DNA of 64,000 bases from Clarkia xantiana subsp. parviflora (GCA_036873135.1 JAPTYO010000015.1:555339-619338); one strand, 5' to 3'. Shown: positions 1 through 11,963, numbered from the stretch's first letter. The notes: generated by a model not told the origin, from the letters alone. Numbers and translations: made by a program.

Positions 1-687
1 TCTGCCCCTTGGTGGAAATTCCGGCCGGCCCTAACCTTGGGGGTGCTCTCAAACTTTTCTTACTCTCCAAGGGTGAGTGGAAAGGGAAGATGGTGGCTAT
101 GGTGACTCCTTGAGGTATTTTTCTAACTCTCCTCTATTTTGAAAAGATGATAGGGTTTTTTAAGGGGTTTTAATCACCACCCTCCATCTATCTTTAAATG
201 AGATCTAAGGGCCAAGGAAAAACCATCATTTTTATCCCTTTCAACTATGGCTAAGTATATCTCCATACTTAGAAAAACTATCAAGTTAGTCTTATTTTTG
301 AGCATCCCGTACTTAGGAAAATTTTTAACCAAAATTAAATTTTTCCTCACTTAGATAGAATCCCGGCACGAATTTGAAGCGTAAGTCACTTAGTTGCATT
401 CGTATTGCATCCTTGTAAGAGTATGCATTTTTTAAGTATACGCCGGTAGCAAAGATAGATTTATTGCTCCCGCCTCAGACGGACGCATGCTTAGGCATAC
501 GTCCGTGCTACTCTAACGTTTACAACTCCTCTATCTCATAAGACAGGGGGCAGAGTCGAAGACACGCATCCATGGGTAAGCTGGCACTCAGATGAAAGGT
601 AGAAACCCCGGTTTCAAATTGCGCGTATCATACCATCCTGAAATAGAGTCAATCAAGGGTTAGGCCATTGGTTGACTCGGGGGCATG
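1..687 (+). mobile_element. 3' internal end of a truncated family-A LTR retrotransposon
   Basis: This stretch matches the internal DNA just upstream of the family-A 3' LTR at 60280-60943, and the reverse complement of 14583-15100. It ends in the purine-rich tract ACTCGGGGGCATG (about 675-687), which abuts the LTR and is the likely plus-strand primer. Only the 3' part lies in the window, so the element it belongs to cannot be assigned. No intact coding region is present. By homology it covers the promoter-side flank of the opposite-strand gene seen in complete copies. Confidence 0.8.
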
Positions 688-1584
688 TGATGGATATACG
701 CCCAATTTGAACCCGTTGACTTCCAAACCGTTGTATTTTTATCGTCCCATTAACGTCTGTAAATCGAAACTTCAACCCGAACACTTCACGAGAACATCAA
801 CGGCTCGGACGGGGCCGAAGCGCCCGTCCGGCCAAGGTAAACTCACCTAGGTGAGGTCGGGTGGCCACACCCGACCTCCCCTAGGAGAGATCGGGTCAGC
901 CAACCCGATCTCTCCTAGGGGAGATCGGGTGGACCAACCCGATCTCTCCTAGGAGAGATCGGGTCGGCCAACCCGATCTCTCCTAGGAGAGATCGGGTCG
1001 GCCAACCCGATCTCTCCTAGGAGGGATGGGGTTGGCCAACCCCATCCCCCCTAGGGGGGGTTGGGTGCCCTCACCCAACCCCTACCCTTGGGGGTCGGAT
1101 TTCTCCCCCCCCCCCAAGGGTCCCCGCACCATTTTCGGACACCCACACCCGGTTCACGTCGCCTACCTTCTCCGTATCCTAAGGTCTTAATTGTACGCTT
1201 AAAGGTTAATTAATTGTGTTTAAAGGTTAACGATGTCATTAAGCCACCTTAATGACACCGTTGCCTATAAATACCCCACCTTCACAACTCATTTGATCAT
1301 CTTGGCAATTTGGATTATTTTGCTCTGACATCTCTCTAGTTTATCTCTCTAAGAAGAATACTGACTTAGGCATCGGAGAGGGTTCACCAGGCACCACCCC
1401 CCCCCTCCGTGTCTGGTACTGCCCCTTCTGCAGGGTAGGAGGAGAGAGGAAGCAGAGGAAGGAAGGAAGGAAAGAAAGATATAGGCTAAGACAGGGCAAC
1501 TCGGGAATACCGGATCACACACATCCCCAGTAAGGAGAGAGATCAAAGCCGACCACCCGTTGACCTAGATCTCATAACCTAACA
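688..1584 (+). repeat. Family-A 3' LTR
   Basis: The LTR begins TGATGGATATACG and ends CCTAACA, the same termini as the LTRs at 13732-14582, 22173-22992 and 60944-61669. A TATA box (CCTATAAATA) lies at 1264-1273. A hairpin array sits in U3 and the conserved GGAGAGGG leader module lies at 1374-1416. The sequence after it (GTATCCAG) has no TTGGCGCC primer binding site, and a polypurine tract precedes it, so it is a 3' LTR and not a 5' LTR. Confidence 0.88.
842..1085 (+). repeat. Tandem hairpin array in LTR U3
   Basis: Seven head-to-tail units of about 34 bp, each an inverted repeat of the type GAGATCGGGT-spacer-ACCCGATCTC joined by CCTAGG. The outer units have drifted but stay self-complementary. 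Other family-A LTRs carry six (14220-14430), five (22670-22840) and two (about 61105-61190) units. Confidence 0.85.
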
Positions 1585-2480
1585 GTATCCAGATCTCCTG
1601 CCTCACTATTTATGTCTTAATTTCGTACTTCACTGTTAAGATTTTGACGCGTGTCCAGAGTATAATTAATTTTGAAGTTTTTTTTTTCTAAAACTCTGAT
1701 GGGAGGGGTGAACCTTAGAAGAAAAATATTAAATCTAAAGACATATGTCAAGATCTTAACAGTAAAGCACGATCTTGGGCATGAAGAGTGGGGAAGGTGA
1801 TCTGAATTCATCTTGTCCTACAAGGCACCCACCTCACTTCAACATAATTTGTTATTTGTTTATATTTCAACTTTACATCCTAGAGTTTAAATTATGTTGC
1901 AAATGAGTCTAATACAATATGTATATATTTATATAAAAAGAAAAAAGGTTAAAATTAGAGTGAATTGGATTAGATGTAAGAATTATATATAAAACTTTAA
2001 AAATAATAATTACATGTACGAGATAAATATGCACACCATTAAAATATAAAAAAAAAAATTGTAGATTTTAAATCTTAAAAAAAAAAAAAAACTAAATGTA
2101 TGAAAAATAAAGGTGAAATTAAAAAATCATAAGAAATAATAATTATTTATAAAAAAAATATAGTATGATACAAAAATTATCCAATAAAACTATTAAATAA
2201 AAAAATGGAAGCTAAATAGAATTAATTTTTAAATATATTCTAATTACTTTAAAATTTTACCTTAGTTTATTATGCGTTAATTTTTTTTCTTCTCAACTAT
2301 TATTTTAATTTTATAAATTTTATTCATTTTCTTTATGATTCATTTATCAAGTCACCACACCCACCATTACCTTATCGGCCTAAATTCGAGTTTGCCCACG
2401 TTTAGCCCTTGTAAACATCTTCTATTTGAGAAATTAAGGCTCATTTTGGGAAAAATATATGTGAGAAGAGAATTTTTCAA
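1585..2480. other. AT-rich intergenic stretch, no gene seen
   Basis: Strongly AT-rich with A and T homopolymers and no credible reading frame. The only structured part is the inverted-repeat element at 1617-1776. Confidence 0.7.
1617..1776. mobile_element. MITE-like inverted-repeat element (candidate)
   Basis: Arms at about 1620-1654 and 1743-1772 are near-perfect inverted repeats sharing the core ACTGTTAAGAT-TTGAC over roughly 32 bp with a few mismatches. The AT-rich centre is about 85 bp and codes for nothing. This size and form fit a non-autonomous DNA transposon. No target duplication could be fixed, so the superfamily is open. Confidence 0.5.
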
Positions 2481-2707
2481 TTCTCTCTAGATTTTCCCCG
2501 GAACCCTAACTAGAGCTCTTCATCTTCATCCTCTTCGTGGCCAATCACCTTGCTTCCTTTTCCGACACGCCTTTCTTCTAGCTTTTCGCCTCAGGTTCTA
2601 CTGGCTTTGCAAGGGCTTAGCTAGACCAATACAGTCGCATGCATGCCTGAACGTGACAAAACCCTGAAAAAAACCTAATTTCTAGCAAGCATTACCTACC
2701 TTTTCCT

Positions 2708-3521
2708 ATGAGAACCCACAAATTGCCTTCTTCTTCACCCTTCCATCTTTCACAATTCCGTCATAAACATCAGAGACTTAAGCGAGTTTTTGTCTGTCTG
2801 CATATTAACGCACCCTCATCTACCTCGTCCTACAATAACTTCATGGATAATTCAAATCTTGTTCTCCTTGGTCGTTTCCTCAACCCCAAGAGACTTAGTG
2901 AAGCTATAGTCACCAACTTCGTTCGAAATCAATGGAGGATCATGCATGTTCTAGAAATCATCAGAAGAGAGGACCCCTCATGGGTTTCATCATCAGATCA
3001 ACAGAAGATGCACAGGAGGTCTATCAGAATAGACATTTCATCATTGAAGGGAACTTACTTGCTTTTGCGCGACCAACAGTGGAAAACCCTTTTCCAGAGG
3101 TTTATTTTACTAGGGTGCCAACTTGGATCGAGCTAAGAGATATCCCCCACATGCTCATGGAGGAGTATTATGTGGAGTTTCTTGCGTCTGCTACGGGGAA
3201 GTTATTCGTACTGAGCTCCACCCTACTCATCCATGGCTCACTACAAACCTTAGAGCATTAGTTTATATTAACTATCTCAACCCCGTTCTTCCATCAGTGG
3301 GGGTCTCCACAAGCACTGTGGAAACAGAAGTTCTCATTTCATACAAACCAGGCATCCCTTGTCGTCGCTGTGGACGTTTTGGACACACTTTGGGGCATTG
3401 CAGAGTGACTGAGGAGATTGTCATAAGAGATCTTAATAATATATTTCTTCGCCTTTCGGATCGTGCTGGTGTTGGCCCAATTGCTGATGATTCACATGAC
3501 CTTTACACATTTGGCAACTGA
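2708..3521 (+). pseudogene. Broken DUF4283 / CCHC zinc-knuckle protein (LINE ORF1-like)
   Basis: Three overlapping frames together give the profile of a plant DUF4283 domain: a LLGRFL start (about 2865), a W-containing strand, GFIIRST (about 2977) and a TWIELRDIPHMLMEEY segment (about 3121). The last frame ends in a CCHC knuckle, CRRCGRFGHTLGHC (about 3360-3402), preceded by a YKPGIP motif typical of zf-CCHC_4. In plants this pair is ORF1 of L1-type LINEs and of related domesticated proteins. At least two frameshifts separate the parts, so it is a pseudogene. No endonuclease or reverse transcriptase follows. Confidence 0.6.
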
Positions 3522-4250
3522 GGCTCTGGTCTGCTCACCAATTGGATTCCCTTCAACTCAGACAACTCAAGAAACACTCCGACCCCAGGAGGAGCTCATT
3601 ACTTATCACAAAGAGGTCAAGCAAGTGAATCCAACAGACATGCAACCTCAAATGGCCACGCGCACCCCTCTGAATTGGCTCCAAGGATCACTCTGTCAGT
3701 ATCCTGACATCGTCAAGCCACATCAGTTGCAGCACCTGCTAGGGCAAGCACTACAGCACAAATTCCACACAGTAAAATCCCAATGATCGCTCCAGTGAAT
3801 GCACTAGTTCAGTCTGACTCTTCTGATACTCGCTCTCAAACTCCAGATCCACTATCACCCTCATCACCTTTACCATACCCTTTCTTGCCCTTCAATTTAC
3901 CCGGTTCACAGACTCCACTCCATATCACCAATATTGATCACCCACACATGCCTTATCCATAACCTTTTCCATTTTCCATTAACCCCAACTTCCCTGTGTC
4001 TCAGAGTGAACATGCTTTTCCATTCCCAGGATATGCATTAACTTTCTTTCCTTATCCCCAGCACTACCCAGGTCTGCCTCCACCTGCCTTCAATGGTCTT
4101 TGGCCACTAGCTTGGTACCCACCCTTCTTTCCCTACACTAATTTCCAACAAACAACAACCACTTTTCAATCACAGGAAGTTCACTCTCAAGCCTTTCCTA
4201 CAAGTCAAACACTGCCTCCTGGATTTCACCTTGCTACCTGCACCCTCCAA
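3522..4250 (+). other. Proline-rich, low-complexity tail after the DUF4283 pseudogene
   Basis: Pyrimidine-rich DNA that in one frame (3996-4250) reads as a Pro/Phe/Tyr/Gln-rich peptide with no domain. It fits the disordered C-terminal region common in LINE ORF1 proteins. It ends abruptly near 4250, where retroelement gag sequence begins. Confidence 0.4.
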
Positions 4251-4252
4251 CA

Positions 4253-7049
4253 GGGCAGCGAGAAGAACAATGGAGAGATGACCAAAGGCCACCCCCAGAG
4301 GGAAGGCAACAGTTTGTGCCTCCAAGGCAGCAACAGCCACAGCAGGATGCCAGGGCCCCGCTGGGGGCAGATAGACAGGCAAGACCTCCAAGGAGGCAGG
4401 AATTCTACCAAGTACCCCAACAGGGATATCAAGGATACGCTTATAGTCCGTACCAGCACAGACAAGGGATCCCGGTAAGCCCAGTTTACAATTATGGAGG
4501 ATATCAGAGAGACTATACTCCAACGCCGGTGATGATAACCCCGGAGGAGATAGAAGCCATGATAGCAAGGAAGATGAGTGAGTCCAAGAGGAACGGATTG
4601 CACTGCCTGAGTGACAACACAAACCACCCCTTCACGAGGGAGTTGGAAATGAAAAAAAGTGCCAGACTCCTTGCATACAATACAGATAGCAAAATACAAT
4701 GGCAAGGGAGACCCTTTAGAGCACATCCAGCAGCATGAAGCCTCTCTATTCGGGAGAACAACTGATGACCGCTACAAGGCACTCTTATTTCCAAACACCC
4801 TGTCAGGGGTGGCGTCACATTGGTTCTTCAGCCTACCTACTGAGAGCATCCACTCATGGGCACAACTAAAGGCGAAGTTTCTTCAGAGATACTTAGGAGA
4901 AAGGAAGCTGCTCAAAGGAACAGGCTCCCTAGATGATGTGAAGCAAGAGAATGATGAATCTTTGGCTGATTACTACACAAGGTTCAACCAGAACATAGCA
5001 GACATACAAGGCGACATCACTGAGGGTGAAATAATAAGAGCCTTCATAAGAAACCTTGGCCGCTTTGGGTCCACATTGGTAGAGAAGATGGCCAAAAAAC
5101 CTGCAAGTACCTTAGAGGAGTTGGCAGGGCGAGTGAAAACTCACATAGACCTAGAGAGGCACAGAGTGAGTAAGAAAGCCAAGATTCAGGCAGTAAAGGA
5201 GGACAATACAAATCAGAATAAGAGAAAGCCACCTCAGGCACCTCAACCCATAAGGCAACAAGAATGGCGTCCGCATCAGCAAAGAAATCAGATGGGTGAG
5301 CCATTGAAGGCTAGAGAAATAAATGTTATCAAGTTCATACCATTGAACACCACCCCAGCAGTGGTCCTGAGAGAGATGAGAAATAAAAAATTATGGTCGC
5401 CCCCCGGAAGATGGAGAGCCCCAATGGTAGGGACACACAAGGATAAATGGTGTGATAATCATGAGGCATATGGGCATGATACGAACGAATGCTTTAGCTT
5501 GAAGCTAAGTATCAACAATATCATCCAAAGAGGGGAGCTAAAACAGTTTGTTGATCACGGTGGCAATGGCACACAACCAGGGCCATCATACAAGGATAAA
5601 GGCAAAGACAAGGTAGATTATAATCCCCCACCTAACAAGAGGGGGACTATAAACATGATACATAGAGGAGTGGCATCGGGTGGCCCAACAGCCAATGCAA
5701 GGGAGGTTTATGCATCCAAGCTGAGCTCAGTGCCAAAATGGAGAAACACACCACGAGAAGGAGAGGAGATGAAGATTGAGTTTTCAGAGAAGGACAAGAG
5801 TCATATTGTCTTCCCGCACGATGATGCTTTAGTCATCACGATGGACATCGATAACTTCGATGTAAAAAGGATACTGGTAGATGGAGGCAGCTCCGTAGAC
5901 CTCCTAAGCCTAAGGGTCCTGGAAGAGATAGGAAAAACAAAGGCGGATATCAAACCAGTCAACTTCCCTCTGGTTGGCTTCTCAGGGGCAACAAGTTATC
6001 CCCTAGGAATGATAACCCTGCCAGTGACCATGGGCCAGGGATGGACACAGCTAAGAGTGAACGTCAACTTCATGGTGGTTGAAAGCCTGGGAGCCTACAA
6101 CGAGATCTTAGGAAGAACAACCATAAATCCATATGAAATTGTGCCATCTACCGTGCATCAGAAGCTGAAGTATATCACCGAAAACGGAATTGGGGAAGTC
6201 TTGGGTGATCAACGCACCGCAAGGCAGTGCTACGTCAACTCCATGAGACGTGGATCACACAAGTCAGATGCAGTGGCTATGGTCATGACTGGGGCCATCC
6301 AAGACAAAGAGAAGGTGATGAAAAGGCTAAGGCAGGGAAAGATGAAAAAGGGAGTTACACTCCGCCTGAGTAAGCAGTTCTTTCAAGGACTAGCTAAGAA
6401 GAAGCAGAGAAGTAAGGCTGTAAGGGTAACAAGCATACCATGGCAGCCAGAGAATGCAGAAGGAAAAAGAACAAGGGACTCCATTGAAAAGGGTTTCCGA
6501 TATATAGACGACATCAAACAAATGCCAAAGGAGTCCATATCAAGCTACTTTGGGAGATTCTTCAACTATGGTGCAAGCATGGACATCACAAGAAGTGAGG
6601 CCGTAAGGGCCTTCCTTAGAAACATGCATCCAACCTCAATTGAAGCATATGGAGGGCTCTATGAGGTGGTCATGACAAGCACAATAAGGGAACTCAAAGA
6701 GAGACTGGACAAGGCATTTGCAAAGGAGACAGGGCACTGTGAAGAAGTCCTTGAAGAAGAAAAAGAGAACAACATAGTTGAAGGAGTTCAAAACTTCAAA
6801 TTCACACCCCTTACGGCAAAGATAGAAGAAATTTTTCAAGAGTACCTCAAAGAAGAGCTACCAAAATGCAAGGAGGAGGGCAAGGCTTTCCTAGGAAGAG
6901 ATGCACAGGGTTGGTGTGAATACCATGGGACTTGGGGGCATCAAACCAATGATTGCATGGTGTTGAAGATAGAAGTGGAAGAGATGATTTACAAAGGAGG
7001 CCTAAAGGAGTACGTGGCAACAGACACACTCACCACCCCATATCCTTAG
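4253..7049 (+). pseudogene. E1 Gag-protease-Gag2 polyprotein, no RT or integrase
   Basis: The first frame (from about 4253) encodes a Gln/Pro-rich leader and the start of Gag. A one-base change in a run of seven A (4652-4658) moves reading into the 796-residue frame ending at 7049. In that frame residues about 20-135 are a Retrotrans_gag domain (FSLP, RYLGERKLL, ESLADYYTRFNQN). A C-x2-H-x4-H-x4-C knuckle lies near residue 263 and an aspartic protease near 405 (ILVDGGSS). After the protease, where RT should start, comes a second shorter gag-like domain (near 618, ESISSYFGRF and AVRAFLRNM) and a second knuckle (near 752, WCEYHGTWGH). Reading then stops. Gag packages element RNA and PR matures it, so RT and integrase would have to come from elsewhere (inference). 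Confidence 0.85.
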
Positions 7050-7320
7050 TTTAATATTCAGCACTTTGCATGTTCAAGCATTTTAAGTTTTCTAAAAAAC
7101 AACTTTTGAGAAGGAGAACTCAAGAAGTTACTCCGACTCTACAACTATCTTTGATTTCCACCAAAGGGTGTCTTGATCCATCCAAGGCACCCCAAATGTA
7201 AATAAAGCATGAATGCTCCTAATGAAGTAGAAGTTACTCAAAAGTATCTTTCAAAGAAGATGGTGATATAATCACTATGTTATCCTTACACAGGTATGAC
7301 TTCCAAGTCAACAACGCCTC
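7050..7320 (+). other. E1 3' non-coding segment shared with element A
   Basis: This segment runs collinear with the reverse complement of about 17900-18190, which follows the integrase of element A. Shared landmarks include TTTGATTTCC next to CAAAGGGTGTCTTGA, and TTATCCTTACACAG near the end. It therefore ties the RT-less element to the Gag-less one. It is cut at 7320 by element B. Confidence 0.85.
7316..7320. repeat. Target site duplication of element B (left copy)
   Basis: GCCTC directly precedes the B 5' LTR and recurs directly after its 3' LTR at 37237-37241. This proves the two B LTRs bound one insertion. Confidence 0.9.
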
Positions 7321-8071
7321 TGATGGATATGTGCCCAATTCGAGTTCGTATTTATATTTCGGGCCTCGCAAACACGTCAAAATTACATCTCGGTTTGAAA
7401 ACGTCTCCCAAAGGGTCAAAACGGTCCGGAAACGCATTTACGCGCGTCCGGACCGGACCTCTAGATTGCGCGAAGCAATCCGGACCTCGCCGAATTGCCC
7501 AAATTCGACAAGGTCCGGATTGCATTGCGGGTATCGTGTGATTACCGTTCCCGCGATTACCGTTACGTGTAGAGAAGTCAAGTTCGCGCATTACCAATAC
7601 GGATGACGGTTACCGCTTGCCTTGAACCGTCATCAAACCGCTTTAAAACCAGGTCCGGTCCCAAGGAAGCCTATAAATAGGAGGCCTTGGCCACCCATTT
7701 TCACACATCCTCTCATTTGCCCAACTTTGGTATTTTGAGCTCTGACTTCTCTCTAAAAATATTCTCTCTCTAGAAATTACTCTTTTACCCCTATAGTGAC
7801 TTAAGCTTCGGAGAGGGCTCCGCTAGCACCATCCCCCCTCTCCGTGCTAGCACTGGTCCTTTGTGCAGGAATCGTCGCCCAGACATCCGGATTTGTGCAC
7901 AGATCACCGCCTCTTGAGACACAACCACACTGAGACACAGACCTTTACGGGAGTCAACCGAACACTCGCCAGTGGCCCAAACCTCTTCCCGACGAAGGGT
8001 TACAGCCCAAAAACCCGCACAACCACGCGAACAGACGCGTCCTCACGACCCAGTTCATCCAGGACGCAACA
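7321..8071 (+). repeat. Element B 5' LTR
   Basis: Runs from TGATGGATATGTG to GGACGCAACA and is followed at once by a primer binding site. It holds a TATA box (CTATAAATAG, 7671-7680) and the structured leader module at 7809-7851. The partner at 36502-37236 differs by scattered changes and small indels. Confidence 0.92.
7809..7851 (+). promoter_or_regulatory. Conserved folded leader module (stems in R/U5)
   Basis: CGGAGAGGG (7809-7817) pairs perfectly with CCCTCTCCG (7836-7844). GCTAGCAC (7822-7829) pairs perfectly with GTGCTAGC (7844-7851). The order a-b-a'-b' allows a pseudoknot or two alternative hairpins. It lies downstream of the TATA box, so it should be in the element RNA. The same layout recurs in the other LTRs with different bases. 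Confidence 0.65.
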
Positions 8072-8089
8072 TTGGCGCCGTCTACGTGA
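8072..8089 (+). other. Element B primer binding site
   Basis: TTGGCGCCGTCTACGTGA begins one base after the LTR. The TGGCGCC core recurs at 39130 and 44246 and, inverted, at 22155-22172. It is complementary to a tRNA 3' acceptor end; the exact tRNA was not determined. Confidence 0.8.
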
Positions 8090-8121
8090 TTCGAACAAGA
8101 AGCTACCGTACCGCAAAAATC

Positions 8122-11100
8122 ATGACGAGTGATCGCAACCCTCCCGAAGAGGTTAACGCGAAAAACACAAGGATAAGGCCTGGGCGCCCCAAGAAGTCCC
8201 CGGCAAACAAAAGAACAGGTGGCCAAATGCCAGCCGGAAGTCAGTCGGGACCCTCCCAGATTCCAAGAGCTACTTCCGTAGCTTCATCCTTGCCAACTGA
8301 CATTGTGCCCGACGCACAGCACAGAGAGCCAAGGAACGAGCATCACTCACCTCCACCTGGTTTCGAGCCAGAGGTGAATGAAGAGGAGTCTCAGACGGAA
8401 ATGCCGCAAGGCGAACAAAGAACGGGAGCAAACCCAATGCCCACCATTACTCCAGCGATGATGGCTGCATTGGAAGAGTTACTCGCATTCCGCGAGTCTC
8501 TAAAAAACCAGGGATATGCTGCTCAACCACCTCCAACTAACCAAGAGCACGCCGCGCCATCAAGAGAGGTGTCGCAAGACACTACTCGCCACGGCAATCC
8601 TTTCCAGGGCAGAAACCAACACGCAAGATATGAAGCTGCACGGTCATACACTCCTTCCCAAGGAGCCCGTCATTGGAGGAATGAAAGGCAGCCCCCATTC
8701 TACCACCCTCAGCACCCAACAAGGGATGATCCCTTCCAGGCCACAAGCAGAGATTAATCCGACATATACCCCAACAATGGCCGGCAAAATCCTTCAACAG
8801 GTTACGCTGAGCCTGCAAAAGGGTTTACCGCCGAAATGTTAGAAGAAATGGTGGAGAAGAAGATGAAGGAGGCAAAGATGAAGGGTATGCACGCACTTGA
8901 AGAAAGGGCGTCACATCCATTCGCAGACCATCTTGTAAACAGTCGCGTCCCAGACGCACTGTACCGGATTGGAGGAGACCTCTATCGCGGAAAAGGAGAT
9001 TTAGTGGAACACGTGCAAAAGCACAAGGCCTCTCTGCTAGGCAGGACAAAGAACCCACATCACTTCGCAATGACGTTATCACAAACTCTTGCCGGGACTG
9101 CAGCACACTGGATCTTCTCGCTGCCATGCGGAAGCATCACTTCATGGGCGGATTTGAAGGCTAAATTCATTCAACGATACATGGGCGAGCGCACATTGCT
9201 AAAGGGGTCAGGTGCTCTGGACGACGTCCAACAGCAAAACGACGAATCTCTCGCCGACTACTACGTCCGTTTCAATCAGAATATCTCTGATATTCAGGGG
9301 AACCTGACGGAAGGAGAGATTGTTCGAGCGTTCATTCGAAACCTCGGACGAAGAGGCTATGCCCTAGCAGAAAAGATGGCAAAACGCCCAGCCGAAACCA
9401 TGGAGGAGTTAGCCGCAAGGGTAAAAGAATACGTGGACCTCGAAAGGTTCAGAAGCCAGAACAAGGCAAAAATCTCCGCGGCAAAAGCAAAAGAAAATCC
9501 AAAGCAGAACCAACCAAAACCACACTCAAGTGGTCAACAAGGAAGAAATTGGCAACCTCAGCCAAAGAGACCTTTTCAAGGAGATTTTTAGAAGGCAAAA
9601 GAAGTAAATCTTGCCGACTGCATTCCTTTGAATGCCCCGCTGTCCGTGATTTTGAGAGAGATGAAGGACGCGAATCTGTGGAAAGAGCCGAACAATTTCA
9701 GAAAAGGCCAGCTGGGGAGAGACAACGACAAGTGGTGTGAAAACCACGAGGTCTTCGGCCACGAGACGGACAGCTGTGTCAGTCTACGCTTCCGCATTAA
9801 CAACTTCGTCCTCAAAGGCGAATTGAAGCAATTTGTCGATCAAGGCAACAACCCCCCGAAAAAGGCTCAAGCAGAGTCATCAAAAAGAGGAAACAAGGGA
9901 AAAGAGAAGGTCAATGACAACCCTCCGCCAGCTAAGCGAGGCGTAATCAACGTCATACACGGAGGACCTGCCGCTGGAGGACAAGTGTCCAATGCTCGGG
10001 ACATTTATGCATCCCAAGCAGCAACATTGCCAAAATACGGAAAGCGCAAGCAACCGGAGCAAGAAGACGCGGTCATCCAATTTTCCAGGGAAGACTTAAA
10101 GCATATCGTTTACCCTCACGATGATGCTTTAGTCATAACTATGGACATTGACGGATACGATGTGAAAAGAATCCTCGTCGATGGTGGAAGCTCCGCTGAC
10201 ATTCTACATGTCAAAGTCCTAGAGCGACTGGGAAGATCTGTCAAAGACTTGACTCCGGGAACCTTCTCGCTAGTCAGCTTCGCCGGAGCAGCTACACACC
10301 CCCTGGGTACAATCACGCTTCCTGTCATCCTTGGCCAAGGGTGGAAAGCATTACATGTCAACGTCACTTTCGTCGTTGTAGAAACTCTCGGGGCCTATAA
10401 CGGAATCTTGGGACGAACAACAATCAACCCTTACGTGATCATGCCCTCCACTGTCCACCAAAAGATGAAGTTCCCTACGGACCATGGGATTGGGGAAGTG
10501 CTAGGCGATCAGATAACTGCAAGACGTTGTTACTTCAATGCTTTGAGAGAAAAGCACAAATTCCACGTGGCAATGATAAATTCCTTCAAAAGACAGAAAG
10601 TTGTTGGTGAAAGAAAGGAGCAAGTGGCGGAACAAGCTGTTACAGTTTGGAAACCACAAGAATACATCCAGTATTCGCCATGGCACCAGATATGGCTCGT
10701 TAAGCAGGGAGAAGGCGAGCCAATCACGGACTACTTCATCAGATTCGCTTCTAACGCCTCCTCGGCGAAAGCAACAAGAGAAGAAGTGATAAGCGTGTTC
10801 TATGCAAACATGAACGCCAGATCTTTCCTTCTCTTCGGACGAACTCATGGATGGCGAACAACAAAAACCATGACAGATCTAAAGGATAAGCTTGAAACAG
10901 CAGTCTTGTGCGAACAAGAACTGAGGAGGGGTACACCCCTCAGTTGGGACAAAGGAGTTCGAGGAAAAAAGAACGAACAGGAAGGCGCAAGCATCGATAT
11001 CGACAACATATTCACACCGCTAAACACGGTTGTGGAAGACATTTACGTTAACCTACTGGAAAACAAGCTCCCAAGTCCACTTGTTCCCAGGACAGCTTTC

Positions 11101-11265
11101 TTGGGCAACAACATCAAGGAATGGTGCAAGTACCACAAAACTTGGGGGCACAACACAAACATGTGCCTACCACTAAGGTGGGAAAGAATGCATCGCGCTA
11201 GGTGCATTAAGGCGATTTGTTGCAACAGACTCCGCGCATTTCTATTCCAAGTGTTTCTAGTATAA
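8122..11265 (+). pseudogene. Element B Gag-protease-Gag2 polyprotein, no RT or integrase
   Basis: One continuous frame from ATG 8122, about 50 bp after the primer binding site, broken only by TAA at 8755-8757 and TAG at 9589-9591. A disordered leader is followed by the Gag domain (about 8836-9450, FSLPCGS and ESLADYYVRFNQN). A knuckle lies near 9733 (WCENHEVFGH) and the protease near 10170 (ILVDGGSSADIL). Beyond the protease comes a second partial gag (about 10690-10900, ITDYFIRFASN) and a second knuckle (about 11120, WCKYHKTWGH). It has the same unusual order as E1 but clearly different sequence, so the design is shared by two families. The frame ends at 11265. Confidence 0.87.
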
Positions 11266-11963
11266 TTGCATTTACATGTTTCAAGAAAGAATGATCTGTT
11301 GATGCATTCTAGAAAAAACAATGTAAATATGCGCAAGTATCTAATAAAGTCAATCTACATTTGTAGGTACATATCTATGCCTTGCATACTATTTTGGATT
11401 AAACGCGAAGCAACAAAACTACGCGCCTATTATCTACTTCAATAATCCAAGATATTATGCCATGTGCAAGCAAAAATCTATTGCGCGTTATGACAACGCT
11501 TATCATCAACAACAACTTACTCATATTGACGACTACATTAAAAAACGTCATCATGGAATCAAAAACTTGGAAGTTAAGACCAAAATATTTTCAAAGTCAG
11601 CATGCTACAACTACATATAACGGATGATACTTGGAAAAGCCACGTTCTCAATATATGCATACCTATCATGATCCGCACCTACCGCATCTGCACTCAGGGA
11701 AGTTTCTTACACAAACAAGGAATCCTCGTATCAAATTCCTTTACTTCATTTATTATATGCATGACTAAAAAGAAAGTTTCATGACTCCATACTTTTGCAA
11801 ACTTATAAAAATAATGATTATCTGACAAAGGTAACTCTGCTCGTAGGTACATGCTACACTACGATTACTACTCAGGAATTACGCCAAGTAGTAACCTCTG
11901 CACGAAAATCTACTTCAACAATACAAGCTAAGCATTGTGTTCAAGGAGGGATTTATGGTATAC
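11266..11963 (+). other. Element B 3' untranslated DNA, no gene seen
   Basis: AT-rich sequence after the polyprotein stop, with short reading frames lacking any domain. It leads into the first tandem array. Confidence 0.6.

Noticed and set aside
668..850. 60-codon frame conserved in all family-A LTRs
   Set aside because: It spans the polypurine tract and LTR start. Conservation follows from LTR homology, and no domain is visible.
4649..4660. Programmed -1 frameshift at the seven-A run in E1 gag
   Set aside because: The shift needed is +1 (or -2), not -1, and it falls within Gag where the sister element B has no shift. A simple one-base insertion is more likely.
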